Below are positions 7,747-15,674 of a stretch of DNA of 64,000 nt, one piece after another. Each line of letters begins with the position of its first letter. Position 1 is the first letter of the stretch. The notes under the pieces are model-generated. The model had not been told where the DNA came from. It saw nothing but the letters and a program-made list of their open reading frames with translations, and ran no database searches. Made by a program: the position numbers and the translations under genes. This DNA is from Verrucomicrobiota bacterium (GTDB lineage: Bacteria; Verrucomicrobiota; Verrucomicrobiia; Opitutales; UBA2995), in the NCBI GenBank assembly GCA_027622555.1, contig JAQBYJ010000013.1, forward strand, positions 1-64,000, read 5' to 3'.

Positions 7747-9339
7747 ATGTCGCCATCGTTTCCATATCCTTACAAGAAAAATGTCGTTTTTGGCCTTTGG
7801 CTACTGACATGGATCTTTGCCTGGATCGACCTGCCGATACTGGCACTTTGGCCCAGCGTCCTGGCGTTAGTCTCGGTCCTGTTGTTAAGAAAAGTGATCG
7901 GAGGACTATTGGTGGGCGGTTCCGCTGGTGCAATCCTTCTGGCCAATGGAAATCCCATAAAGGCGTTTCTTGCCTTTTTCACCGAACACCTGATTCCATC
8001 GCTTCAAAGTGGATGGAATCTGAGCGTACTTATTTTCACCCTCCTCTTGGGTGGATTTGTCGCCCTGATTGAGAAAGGCGGTGGTATTCAGGCGTTGGTG
8101 CAACGTTGGCTCAAGAAATCGGGTTCTCTAAAGAAACGGGTACAGTGGTCCGCTTATGGACTGGGCCTGGTTTGTTTTTTCGATGGCTTGGCAAACAGCC
8201 TCCTGGTGGGGAAATCCCTGACACCGGTGGCTAAACAGGCCGGAGTATCCCGGGAAAAATTGTCCTACATTGTGGATTCCACCAGCGCAGCCGTCGCGTG
8301 CGTGGCGGTTATTTCGACCTGGATTGCTTATCAGCTATCCATGATTCAACAGGGATATGAAGCCGTTGGAATACAGAACCTAAATACCTTCGGACTATTT
8401 TTTCGCTCTATCCCGCTCAATTTTTACTGCTGGTTCACTCTGGGTCTGCTGGCTGTGGTCATCGCTCGAAACTGGAATATCGGGCCAATGCGAGAAGCGG
8501 AAGCCCGATTGGAATCCATTAAACAGATCCCCGTTAACAATTCGACACTTTCAACCGGAGCCTGGCGCGCAATCGTCCCGTTAGCCCTCCTGATTTTCGG
8601 ATTAATTGTGGGACTTTACCTGGACGGCGTTGAAGGAGGAATCTTTCCGATATCTTTCACCAAGATTGCGCAAGCTTTTGGAGCGGCGGATGCTGCAAAA
8701 CTTTTAGTAAGCCTTAGCGCCTTAGCTTGCCTTGTAGCCTATTTGACAAATTGGTCTGCCCTCAAAAATGAAGATGCCGGAGAAGTATTTATGGGAGGAG
8801 TTCTTCACCTGTTTAAGCCCTGCCTGATACTGATTAGCGTTTGGATACTCAGCAGCACCATTAGAGAGCTCGGAGCATCGGAAGTATTGTCCGGCCTATT
8901 GGAAGGAAATTTACCCGTTGGACTTTTTCCGGCCACCGTTTTTCTGGTAGGAACTCTCATCTCATTTACAACCGGCTCATCCTGGGGAACGATGGGAGTT
9001 CTCATGCCGCTGGCCTTGCCCGTTGCAATTAACCTGGCAGGCGGTCAAGGCGGCCTGGACTCGATATTGATTCCGGCAACGGTCGCGGCGGTTTTTAGTG
9101 GCGCGGTTTTTGGCGACCATTGCTCTCCACTAAGTGACACAACCATTGTATCGTCGATCGCCTGCGACATTGAACCACTGGATCACGTACGAACTCAAAT
9201 TCCCTATGCGCTCATCGCAGCTGGTGTGGCGTTACTGGTTGGTTTTGTTCCGAGTGGGTTCGGATTACCGAGCTGGGTCAGCTTGATTATTGGTTTTTCG
9301 TTCCTGATTGCTCTGCCTAAAGTCTTTAAAACGTCCTGA
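7747..9339 (+). CDS. nhaC: Na+/H+ antiporter, NhaC family
   Basis: About 530 residues with eleven or more hydrophobic segments. NhaC-family marks are FTTGSSWGTMGVLMPLALP and, near the C-terminus, FSGAVFGDHCSPLSDTTIVSS. The family exchanges cytoplasmic Na+ for protons, or malate/lactate or amino acids in some branches, at the inner membrane. I start at the ATG at 7747 (MSPSFPYP); a TTG at 7738 is in frame but less likely. Four nucleotides separate its stop from the MFS gene, so the two are probably co-transcribed. Confidence 0.85.
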   Translation: MSPSFPYPYKKNVVFGLWLLTWIFAWIDLPILALWPSVLALVSVLLLRKVIGGLLVGGSAGAILLANGNPIKAFLAFFTEHLIPSLQSGWNLSVLIFTLLLGGFVALIEKGGGIQALVQRWLKKSGSLKKRVQWSAYGLGLVCFFDGLANSLLVGKSLTPVAKQAGVSREKLSYIVDSTSAAVACVAVISTWIAYQLSMIQQGYEAVGIQNLNTFGLFFRSIPLNFYCWFTLGLLAVVIARNWNIGPMREAEARLESIKQIPVNNSTLSTGAWRAIVPLALLIFGLIVGLYLDGVEGGIFPISFTKIAQAFGAADAAKLLVSLSALACLVAYLTNWSALKNEDAGEVFMGGVLHLFKPCLILISVWILSSTIRELGASEVLSGLLEGNLPVGLFPATVFLVGTLISFTTGSSWGTMGVLMPLALPVAINLAGGQGGLDSILIPATVAAVFSGAVFGDHCSPLSDTTIVSSIACDIEPLDHVRTQIPYALIAAGVALLVGFVPSGFGLPSWVSLIIGFSFLIALPKVFKTS

Positions 9340-9343
9340 TCGA

Positions 9344-10702
9344 ATGTCCCATCCGACACCCCAAATAATTGCCAGGCGCAATGTAAGACTTTTCATCGCA
9401 TTTCGGACGCTCTTTAACGCACGATTCTACTACCCCATATTCGCGATTATATTTTTAGACTTCGGGCTAAGCATAGAACAGTTCGCATTGTTGAACGTCA
9501 TTTGGGCAATCACCATCATATTGGCGGAAGTACCATCCGGAGCACTCTCGGACCTATTCGGACGAAAGAAACTGCTCCTGTTCACCTCCATTCTGATGGT
9601 GGGTGAAATGGCGATATGGGCATTTGCCCCGAACAGTGATCCCACCGTTCTCTTTTGGGTTCTCGCCGCAAACCGGGTGCTCAGTGGTCTTGGCGAAGCT
9701 TCGGCGAGCGGATCCGACGAAGCGCTGGTCTATGACTCCCTCGAACAGGCCGGAATGAAAGATCAGTGGTCCAACGTTCTTGCGCAAACTCAGCGGTTCC
9801 AATCCTTCGGATTCATGGTCGTAATGATAACGGGTGGTGTTATCTACGACGTCGGGTTTGTGCAAAAAGCAAGCGACTTACTTGGGATGTCATTGGAAGT
9901 GACCAAAGCCACGATTTTACGTTGGCCCATTTACCTGACCTTATTGACCTCCCTGGGGACGCTTTATGTAGCTGCCCGATTTACCGAACCGAAATCTCAC
10001 AGAGAATCAAACGACGCACCAAAAATAGGAGAAACATTTAAGCAAACCTGGCTGGCAGCGAAATGGATTGGACGGACTCCTTTTGCGCTTATCGTAATCG
10101 TGGCGGGAGCATTCGCGGACAGTGTGATCCGGATGTTTGTTACATTGGGGAGCGAGTACTACCGCTTGATTGAATTTTCTCCGCTGTATCTGGGATTTAT
10201 TGCGGCCGGTATCTCAGGGATAAGTATTTTCACGGCCAGTTTCAGCAAGTGGCTCGTCGACAAACACAGTCCAACCTTCAATTTCTTTGTCATCACAACC
10301 ATCGCGTTAGTCGCATTTTTTGGAGCTAAATTTTTCATTCCCTACTATGGGCTGATTTTCTCAGTCATGCTCTTCATGGCGTTTTCAATCACCATGTTTG
10401 CCGTATCCTATTACCTGAATCACATAACGGATAAAACGATGAGGGCCACGGTCCTGAGCTTCAAGGGCCTGGCTTTCAATCTCGGCTATGGACTGATCGG
10501 CTGGCTCTATGCGATGCTCGGCTATTACCTGAGAGGGAACCCGAGTTTGGCTGACGATAAGGATGCCCATTTCATGGCAGGCTTTGGCTATTTTCCCGGC
10601 TACTTTATCGTTGGTTCAATCGGAGTAATTTTATTCGCACTCTGGAAATGTCCAAGGCCGACAAAATCATTTCATTCGATCGAACAACCCGAAGAAGCAT
10701 AG
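9344..10702 (+). CDS. MFS transporter
   Basis: 452 residues with about twelve membrane segments. The loop between helices 2 and 3 has motif A (GALSDLFGRKKLLL), diagnostic of the major facilitator superfamily. A second, weaker repeat follows the central loop (SHRESNDAPKIGETFKQ). The substrate cannot be read. The gene starts 4 nt after nhaC (ATG at 9344, MSHPTP), suggesting one operon, and converges on the next gene with a 7-nt gap. Confidence 0.85.
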   Translation: MSHPTPQIIARRNVRLFIAFRTLFNARFYYPIFAIIFLDFGLSIEQFALLNVIWAITIILAEVPSGALSDLFGRKKLLLFTSILMVGEMAIWAFAPNSDPTVLFWVLAANRVLSGLGEASASGSDEALVYDSLEQAGMKDQWSNVLAQTQRFQSFGFMVVMITGGVIYDVGFVQKASDLLGMSLEVTKATILRWPIYLTLLTSLGTLYVAARFTEPKSHRESNDAPKIGETFKQTWLAAKWIGRTPFALIVIVAGAFADSVIRMFVTLGSEYYRLIEFSPLYLGFIAAGISGISIFTASFSKWLVDKHSPTFNFFVITTIALVAFFGAKFFIPYYGLIFSVMLFMAFSITMFAVSYYLNHITDKTMRATVLSFKGLAFNLGYGLIGWLYAMLGYYLRGNPSLADDKDAHFMAGFGYFPGYFIVGSIGVILFALWKCPRPTKSFHSIEQPEEA

Positions 10703-10709
10703 CTCGAAT

Positions 10710-12206
10710 TTACAGCGCCTCGCCAAAAGCAGCAATGATCTGCTCGATCGGTTCTGTCCCGACAGAGATCCTGACCAAGTCCGGATTAATACCATAAGCA
10801 TTCAGGTCTTCGCGTCCCTGCGCTTGCGATACCAGATCGTAGTGAGCCATATACATAAAAGGACTCATCAAAGTAATTTCCATACCGAAACTTGGGCCCT
10901 TACTTATTCGACAAACATCGTAGAACTCAGCCAAAGGCTTTACCAGATCGATGGTTATCATACTGCCCGGACAATCAGCGTCTTTCTCAATCTTTTGGTA
11001 ACGCTCGGCGTTGTCGGCTCCGTAGGCCCAATGGGTAGCACGAACTCCAGGGTGCCCTTCAAAAAAAGCAGCCAGTTTTAGGGTGTTTGCGTTCACGGTT
11101 TTGGCCACGCTTTCCACATTGGGTAACTGATCGGCAACGCGTTTTACATCTCGATGGTAAGGAGGCTCGATGTGTTTCCTGATTAAGGTCTTGAGCTCAT
11201 TGTAGAAAGGAGAATCAGCTTGAAGTGCCACCGCTCCCATCATCACGTCGCCTTCATGGGAAACGTATTTGGTAAGACTCGTAACCAACACATCCGTAAA
11301 AGGCAAAACGTCTACATTGACGATTGAAGCAACGGTTGGATCGACCACCAAGGCTACACCGTAGGTACGAGCAAGTTTTAAGAGACGCTCAACGTCGGGT
11401 GTTTGAACCAACGGGTTGGTCGGCATCTCTGAAATGATGCCAGCAACCTCAAATCCTCGTGATTCCAAAATGGATTCCAGCGCATCGAGGTTGGTCGGAT
11501 CCTGAATAAAAATTTTGTTTTCATCGTCCCCAGCGAACTTGTTCAGAATTTCGTAGGTATCGACATACATCCAGCCGAGTTGAATCCAGTAGGTGCGATC
11601 TTTCTTGGACTGGATTTCCTGAATGGCCCGAAAGGCGGCATAGACAGCGCCCATGCCGGAATTGGCTAAAAAAACATCTTCATTGGTTCGAGCACCTATC
11701 TTTTCGGTCAGGCTGTCCTGGACGTTCTCAAAGGCATTCTCATCTGGAACAGAGACCTCACTTGAAATGAGTACGGATGCCTCAATGAGAAGATCTTCTG
11801 CTTGTCGGGAAGAAATCCGACACCCGGTGTGCTGCAAAAATTTCCGTGCTTTGATTTCAGCGGCCTCATCTTTTTCAACACCAACAACGGCGTAAGCCTC
11901 ATCGGCAATCACCTTCACATGCTGAAAGCCCACATAGCGTTGCAGGTCCTTCGCGGCGTGGGTCGAGCACAAACAATGCACGTGCATTTCTTCGAGTCCA
12001 AATTTGGTTTGTAGAAACGCTTCCCATTCCACAACACGATGATGAGCAACAAATCGAGGATAGGCGATTTTTAGCTGCGCATGTGCCTCTGGATTCCGCT
12101 CCTCGTAACGAATCACATCGTCCAAGGTAGGAAAGCTTACCGAAATTGCGTGCGGAAGATCGGGGATCGGTGTTGCGAAGGAAATCTGCTTACTTGGAAT
12201 ATCCAC
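10710..12206 (-). CDS. Cystathionine gamma-synthase-like PLP enzyme with N-terminal extension
   Basis: 498 residues, roughly 100 longer than standard bacterial MetB/MetC. The PLP domain is clear: NSGMGAVYAAF (182-192), SEMPTNPL (259-266), the cofactor Asp in VVDPTVAS, and VTSLTKYVSHEGDVMMGAV with the Schiff-base lysine at K313. The first about 170 residues (HAISVSFPTLDDVIRYEE, AYPRFVAHH) match the extension seen in fungal-type cystathionine gamma-synthases. Expected reaction: joining an activated homoserine with cysteine, or a related gamma/beta replacement. It is not next to other methionine genes, although a cysteine operon lies 20 kb away. Convergent with the MFS gene. Confidence 0.85.
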   Translation of the reverse strand: MDIPSKQISFATPIPDLPHAISVSFPTLDDVIRYEERNPEAHAQLKIAYPRFVAHHRVVEWEAFLQTKFGLEEMHVHCLCSTHAAKDLQRYVGFQHVKVIADEAYAVVGVEKDEAAEIKARKFLQHTGCRISSRQAEDLLIEASVLISSEVSVPDENAFENVQDSLTEKIGARTNEDVFLANSGMGAVYAAFRAIQEIQSKKDRTYWIQLGWMYVDTYEILNKFAGDDENKIFIQDPTNLDALESILESRGFEVAGIISEMPTNPLVQTPDVERLLKLARTYGVALVVDPTVASIVNVDVLPFTDVLVTSLTKYVSHEGDVMMGAVALQADSPFYNELKTLIRKHIEPPYHRDVKRVADQLPNVESVAKTVNANTLKLAAFFEGHPGVRATHWAYGADNAERYQKIEKDADCPGSMITIDLVKPLAEFYDVCRISKGPSFGMEITLMSPFMYMAHYDLVSQAQGREDLNAYGINPDLVRISVGTEPIEQIIAAFGEAL

Positions 12207-12321
12207 AAAGTTATAGGATTTGGAAAAGGTTGGAAGCCAAGCACCCGATCACAGAAATTCAACCGTTTTCGAATGGCTTTCGGAGTTTGTCTTGTATCGA
12301 TACCTCAATCGCTCTACCTAG

Positions 12322-14151
12322 ATGTCTCTTTTCTTTGGGTCAGAGAGCATGATTGAGCAATTAAAACAATGGTTTATCCCTAGCGCTACGGTAGTCATCC
12401 ACCTGGGATCGGGTCGCAAACAGGTATTTCGCAAAAAGAAGTTCACCATCGGTTTTGGCTCAGTCAACACCTGGAACCTTGATACAGAAAAGCCACATGC
12501 CAGTCTCTTATTATTCCAGAAAACGAAGTCCTCGGTAGGGGTGACGCCGGCAAACCCGGACGACACGCTCCTTCTGGATGGCAAACCCTGGATGGGCGAA
12601 ATCCTGGTCAAAGAAACGGATTACACCCTACAGTTAAGGGGAGAACAGTTTCTACTTTGTCATACCGAACAACCCAAAGCCTGGCTAAAACGGATACAAC
12701 TCGATCGATGGTTGGTCTTCGAGCCCGCTACCGGAGAGATCTTTGGACCGTTGGATAAACTCCAGCTGGAGCCTTGGGTAATCGCTGAGCGAAAAGATCC
12801 CGAAGAATTAATTTATTACCCGGAAGGATCTGCAAAAGGGTTCTACATCAGCCAGGTCGTCGACATGGAACTGCCAGCAGCTAAATCTCAAAAGGAAATC
12901 CTGAAAGAGCGGCTAAAAGAACACCGCCCTTACTCAATCCGCACACCAGGTACAAACCCACACCAGGCAAAATGTCCTCATTGCTGGAGCCCATACATCG
13001 ATGGTGAGCTTCTCACCATTGCCATGCATGAAACGCTCAGAGGCGATCCCCTTTTGGGTGAGGACGACATGCTCCGCTTTGAAGCGGATTCGTTTAATGA
13101 TAAGGGCGCACCTTTAGATGCAACCGGCACCCCTTGCCTGGAAAAGGCTTGCCCTCAGTGCCGATTGAAAGTCCCTCATGGCCTCGGAGATATCCCTCAA
13201 GCCTTCATATCTGTGCTCGGATCCCCCGGTGCCGGGAAAAGCTATTTTTTAGCGGTAATAACCGATGAACTACAGAAGAAAGCTTTCGAGAAATGGAACT
13301 TTCATTGGAAGGATGCTGATCCGACGGCCAACGCACCGCTGAACAGCATGCGGCATCGACTATTCAGCGCACAAAACGCAGCGGACGCTTACCTGGCGAA
13401 AACCAGTTTGGATGGCCATCTGTATTCAAGAGTGAATCTAAACGGTCGCCCCACCCTTTTGCCCAAACCATTCACCTACATACTCGAGGGAGAGAACAGA
13501 CAATCGCAGAGCCTGACATTTTATGACAACGCGGGTGAACATTTTCAGCCTGGCTCCGACGGCACGTCCAACCCGGTAACTCACCACTTGGCTCATGCCG
13601 ACCTATGGTGCTTTCTTTTCGATCCGTCCAAAGATGCTTCTTTCCGCAAGCATTTGAAGTCATCCAAAGATCCTCAATTGACCAGACGCTATCCAACCGA
13701 AAGCCAGGAGCTGTTGTTGTCGGAGCTAGAAAATAGGATCCGTGTGCTTCATCAACTCTCCCCGTTAGGAAAGCTAAATACCCCCCTGGCATTTATAGTC
13801 AACAAGTCCGACATGATACACGACTGGGAACCCATGGGAAAACTGAAGGATCCATGGAACGGCAGACATTTCAATTCACTGATTGTTGAAGATAATTCAC
13901 AAATCCTGCGGGAAGGATTGCGCGAACGGGTGCCGACCATCGTTGCCCGGGCAGAATCGCTTTCTGAAAAAGTAATTTATTTCGCCTCTTCTTCATTAGG
14001 TCACTCGCCGAGACAGATTAAAACCGGCGAACTAAGCCCGATCCCCAAGAAGATCAAACCGAGTGGCGTCGAGATACCCATTTTCTGGTGGCTTAGCAGC
14101 TGGTCGACCGTGTTTAACAACCAAAATAACAACAAATGGCAAAACAGCTGA
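12322..14151 (+). CDS. FHA-like / Zn-ribbon / TRAFAC-type GTPase protein
   Basis: 609 residues with four parts. Residues about 22-112 look like an FHA/SMAD beta-sandwich (VVIHLGSGRK, FTIGFGSVNTWNLD, HASLLLF, LLLDGKPW). Residues 128-180 (DRWLVFEP...GEIFGPLDKLQ) may be a GYF-like domain. A zinc ribbon follows, with C218/C221 (CPHC) and C277/C280 (CPQC). Residues about 294-575 are a GTPase: P-loop GSPGAGKS (300-307), G3 DNAGE (402-406), and NKSD (494-497), which indicates guanine specificity. This is like the GTPases of GTPase-associated (GAP1) systems. It overlaps the next gene by 16 nt, so the two are translationally coupled. Start 12322 is the longest; an ATG at 12349 is also possible. Confidence 0.7.
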   Translation: MSLFFGSESMIEQLKQWFIPSATVVIHLGSGRKQVFRKKKFTIGFGSVNTWNLDTEKPHASLLLFQKTKSSVGVTPANPDDTLLLDGKPWMGEILVKETDYTLQLRGEQFLLCHTEQPKAWLKRIQLDRWLVFEPATGEIFGPLDKLQLEPWVIAERKDPEELIYYPEGSAKGFYISQVVDMELPAAKSQKEILKERLKEHRPYSIRTPGTNPHQAKCPHCWSPYIDGELLTIAMHETLRGDPLLGEDDMLRFEADSFNDKGAPLDATGTPCLEKACPQCRLKVPHGLGDIPQAFISVLGSPGAGKSYFLAVITDELQKKAFEKWNFHWKDADPTANAPLNSMRHRLFSAQNAADAYLAKTSLDGHLYSRVNLNGRPTLLPKPFTYILEGENRQSQSLTFYDNAGEHFQPGSDGTSNPVTHHLAHADLWCFLFDPSKDASFRKHLKSSKDPQLTRRYPTESQELLLSELENRIRVLHQLSPLGKLNTPLAFIVNKSDMIHDWEPMGKLKDPWNGRHFNSLIVEDNSQILREGLRERVPTIVARAESLSEKVIYFASSSLGHSPRQIKTGELSPIPKKIKPSGVEIPIFWWLSSWSTVFNNQNNNKWQNS

Positions 14152-14759
14152 TTTTCGGAAGTGTTCCTCACGGACTTCAGCCCGGACGCAGCGGATATTG
14201 CTTGGTAGCTGGTCATACCGATTTACCTAATTCCCTCATTCGCCAGTTGGAACAGGAAACAAGTGTTTTCCCTGAAGGAGTTGAGGTGGTTCCACCCTGT
14301 CATAAAACCAGAATGGTTGGAGATAAAGAATGGCACCTCTTCATCCATCAAACGATCAATATCAAAGACTACACCGGTCGTTTGAGTGGCGTTACCCATG
14401 TAATTGCCGAACGGGCTGATAACTTTTCCACTGGTACACACTCGGAATCCTTCCTGAACAATTTCACAGGTTGGATTACTGAGATTCCAAAAATGCCCGA
14501 GGTATTTGGAGAAGAGAAAGAAATCGATTTGGGTGGTTTTCAACGCGTTCGAAATGACCCACCATTAAAGGAAGCTCAACCGGTCGGGCAGTCAACCGGG
14601 CCAACGTTCCGCTTAGACTCGACCGCCGAAACGAAGCGACCCGTACCCAGGCCGAGAAGCGGTATTTATTATGAGCGTAAGCCTAAAAGAAACCGCCTGG
14701 GTTGGTGGTTCGCAGGTGGACTTCTTATTGTGATTATTGTTTTTGTAATCACTCGGTAA
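14136..14759 (+). CDS. Tail-anchored GAP1-N-like partner of the GTPase
   Basis: 207 residues. The first about 110 (IFGSVPHGLQPGRSGYCLVA, LIRQLEQETSVF, INIKDYTGRLSGVTHVIAE) match the pattern of the N-terminal domain of GTPase-associated protein 1 (GAP1-N): a GL-x-PGRSG turn, an 'RxLE' helix and a 'DYTGR...H' block. A low-complexity Pro/Arg-rich linker (about 140-187) leads to a single C-terminal transmembrane helix (188-206) after the basic cluster RKPKRNR, so the domain should sit on the cytoplasmic face of the inner membrane. It overlaps the GTPase gene by 16 nt. Standard GAP1 proteins are longer, with middle and C-terminal domains that are absent here. Function unknown; probably anchors or regulates the GTPase. 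Confidence 0.6.
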   Translation: MAKQLIFGSVPHGLQPGRSGYCLVAGHTDLPNSLIRQLEQETSVFPEGVEVVPPCHKTRMVGDKEWHLFIHQTINIKDYTGRLSGVTHVIAERADNFSTGTHSESFLNNFTGWITEIPKMPEVFGEEKEIDLGGFQRVRNDPPLKEAQPVGQSTGPTFRLDSTAETKRPVPRPRSGIYYERKPKRNRLGWWFAGGLLIVIIVFVITR

Positions 14760-14840
14760 ATCGAGCCCCTAAATTAAAAATTATTTGATGAAACCCAGTG
14801 GATATTTCGGGGTTCCATACCTAGAATCTAAATCATTCCA

Positions 14841-15356
14841 ATGAAAATTAAACTACTTAGTATTCTATTAGGCGGAAGTATTTCCCTCATTTCATTTTCA
14901 GGCTGTGAAAGCGGCCAAAAGGCAAAGCAAGGAGTCGCCTGGGGAGCGGCAACCGGAGCGGTACTTGGAGCCATAGTGGGTCACCAAAGCGGTGAACGAG
15001 GAGCAGGCGCGGCTATTGGCGCGGCCGGAGGGGCACTGATTGGCCATGCCGTTGGCGATGACAATGACGGGAAAGTAGCACAGCAGCGACGTAATCAAAC
15101 CGACCTTGAAATTGCGCGCGCCAGACAAGCGAAGGCGGAAGCCGATGCCAAAAAGGAGCGCCTTATTGTTACCGGAATGAAGGCTGAGGATGCCGAAATT
15201 CTTGCAGCAAAACAGAAAGCGGAGGCGGCAGAAGCCGAGCTTGCCCGCCTTCTGAAAGAACGGGAAGACGCCATCGCCAAGGCTAAAGCATTAGAAAGCT
15301 ACGAACAAAGACAGAAAGAAGCCCAAGAACAGATCAAAAATTTGCAAGGCAGCTGA
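14841..15356 (+). CDS. Glycine-zipper lipoprotein with coiled-coil tail
   Basis: 171 residues. The signal peptide ends in a lipobox (SFSGC), with Cys22 the likely lipidated residue. Residues about 28-75 are a glycine-zipper membrane segment (GAATGAVLGAIVGHQSG, GAGAAIGAAGGALIGHAVGD) of the YMGG/17-kDa surface-antigen type. The rest is a charged Ala/Lys/Glu coiled coil. Such proteins sit in the outer membrane or periplasm and help envelope integrity. It follows the GTPase pair by 81 nt in the same direction; whether it belongs to that module is uncertain. A strong terminator follows. Confidence 0.8.
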   Translation: MKIKLLSILLGGSISLISFSGCESGQKAKQGVAWGAATGAVLGAIVGHQSGERGAGAAIGAAGGALIGHAVGDDNDGKVAQQRRNQTDLEIARARQAKAEADAKKERLIVTGMKAEDAEILAAKQKAEAAEAELARLLKEREDAIAKAKALESYEQRQKEAQEQIKNLQGS

Positions 15357-15412
15357 TAAAAAAAGCGCAAAATCTCCTCTACAGGATAATTTAACGCTAC
15401 AGTTGAGGATGG

Positions 15413-15447
15413 TGTGAGAGCGGTGAAAACCGCTCTCACATTTTTAT
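15413..15447 (+). terminator. Rho-independent terminator
   Basis: A perfect 12-bp stem, tgtgagagcggt (15413-15424) with accgctctcaca (15429-15440), closed by a GAAA tetraloop and followed by ttttta. It ends the GTPase/lipoprotein transcription unit. Confidence 0.9.
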
Positions 15448-15560
15448 AAAACTCCCCGACGCAAGCATCTGGGTATCTGAAATACAAGAACAAGCTCTTT
15501 TCTCTTTTGCTCGCAAGATTCCAGCAGACATCGTTGGTATTCGATTCGCGACCAAGGTCA

Positions 15561-15611
15561 CTCCTACAGCTACTTTCGCGGGTCAAAATGTAGGAGCCAG
15601 CTTGCTGGCGA
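15561..15611. repeat. REP-like palindromic sequence
   Basis: gtaggagccagcttgctggcga at 15590-15611 contains the palindrome gccagc-tt-gctggc (15596-15609). An upstream ctcctaca (15561-15568) pairs with tgtaggag (15589-15596). This is the form of widespread bacterial REP elements. A shorter relative (ggagccagcttgg) is at 35988-36000. Apart from this and the terminator at 15413, the 318-bp gap 15357-15674 holds nothing I recognise. Confidence 0.6.
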
Positions 15612-15674
15612 TCTCATCAGAGATTCAGAGACCAGCAGAAATCCCACAATAATTTTGTGGCAAAACGTCAGATA

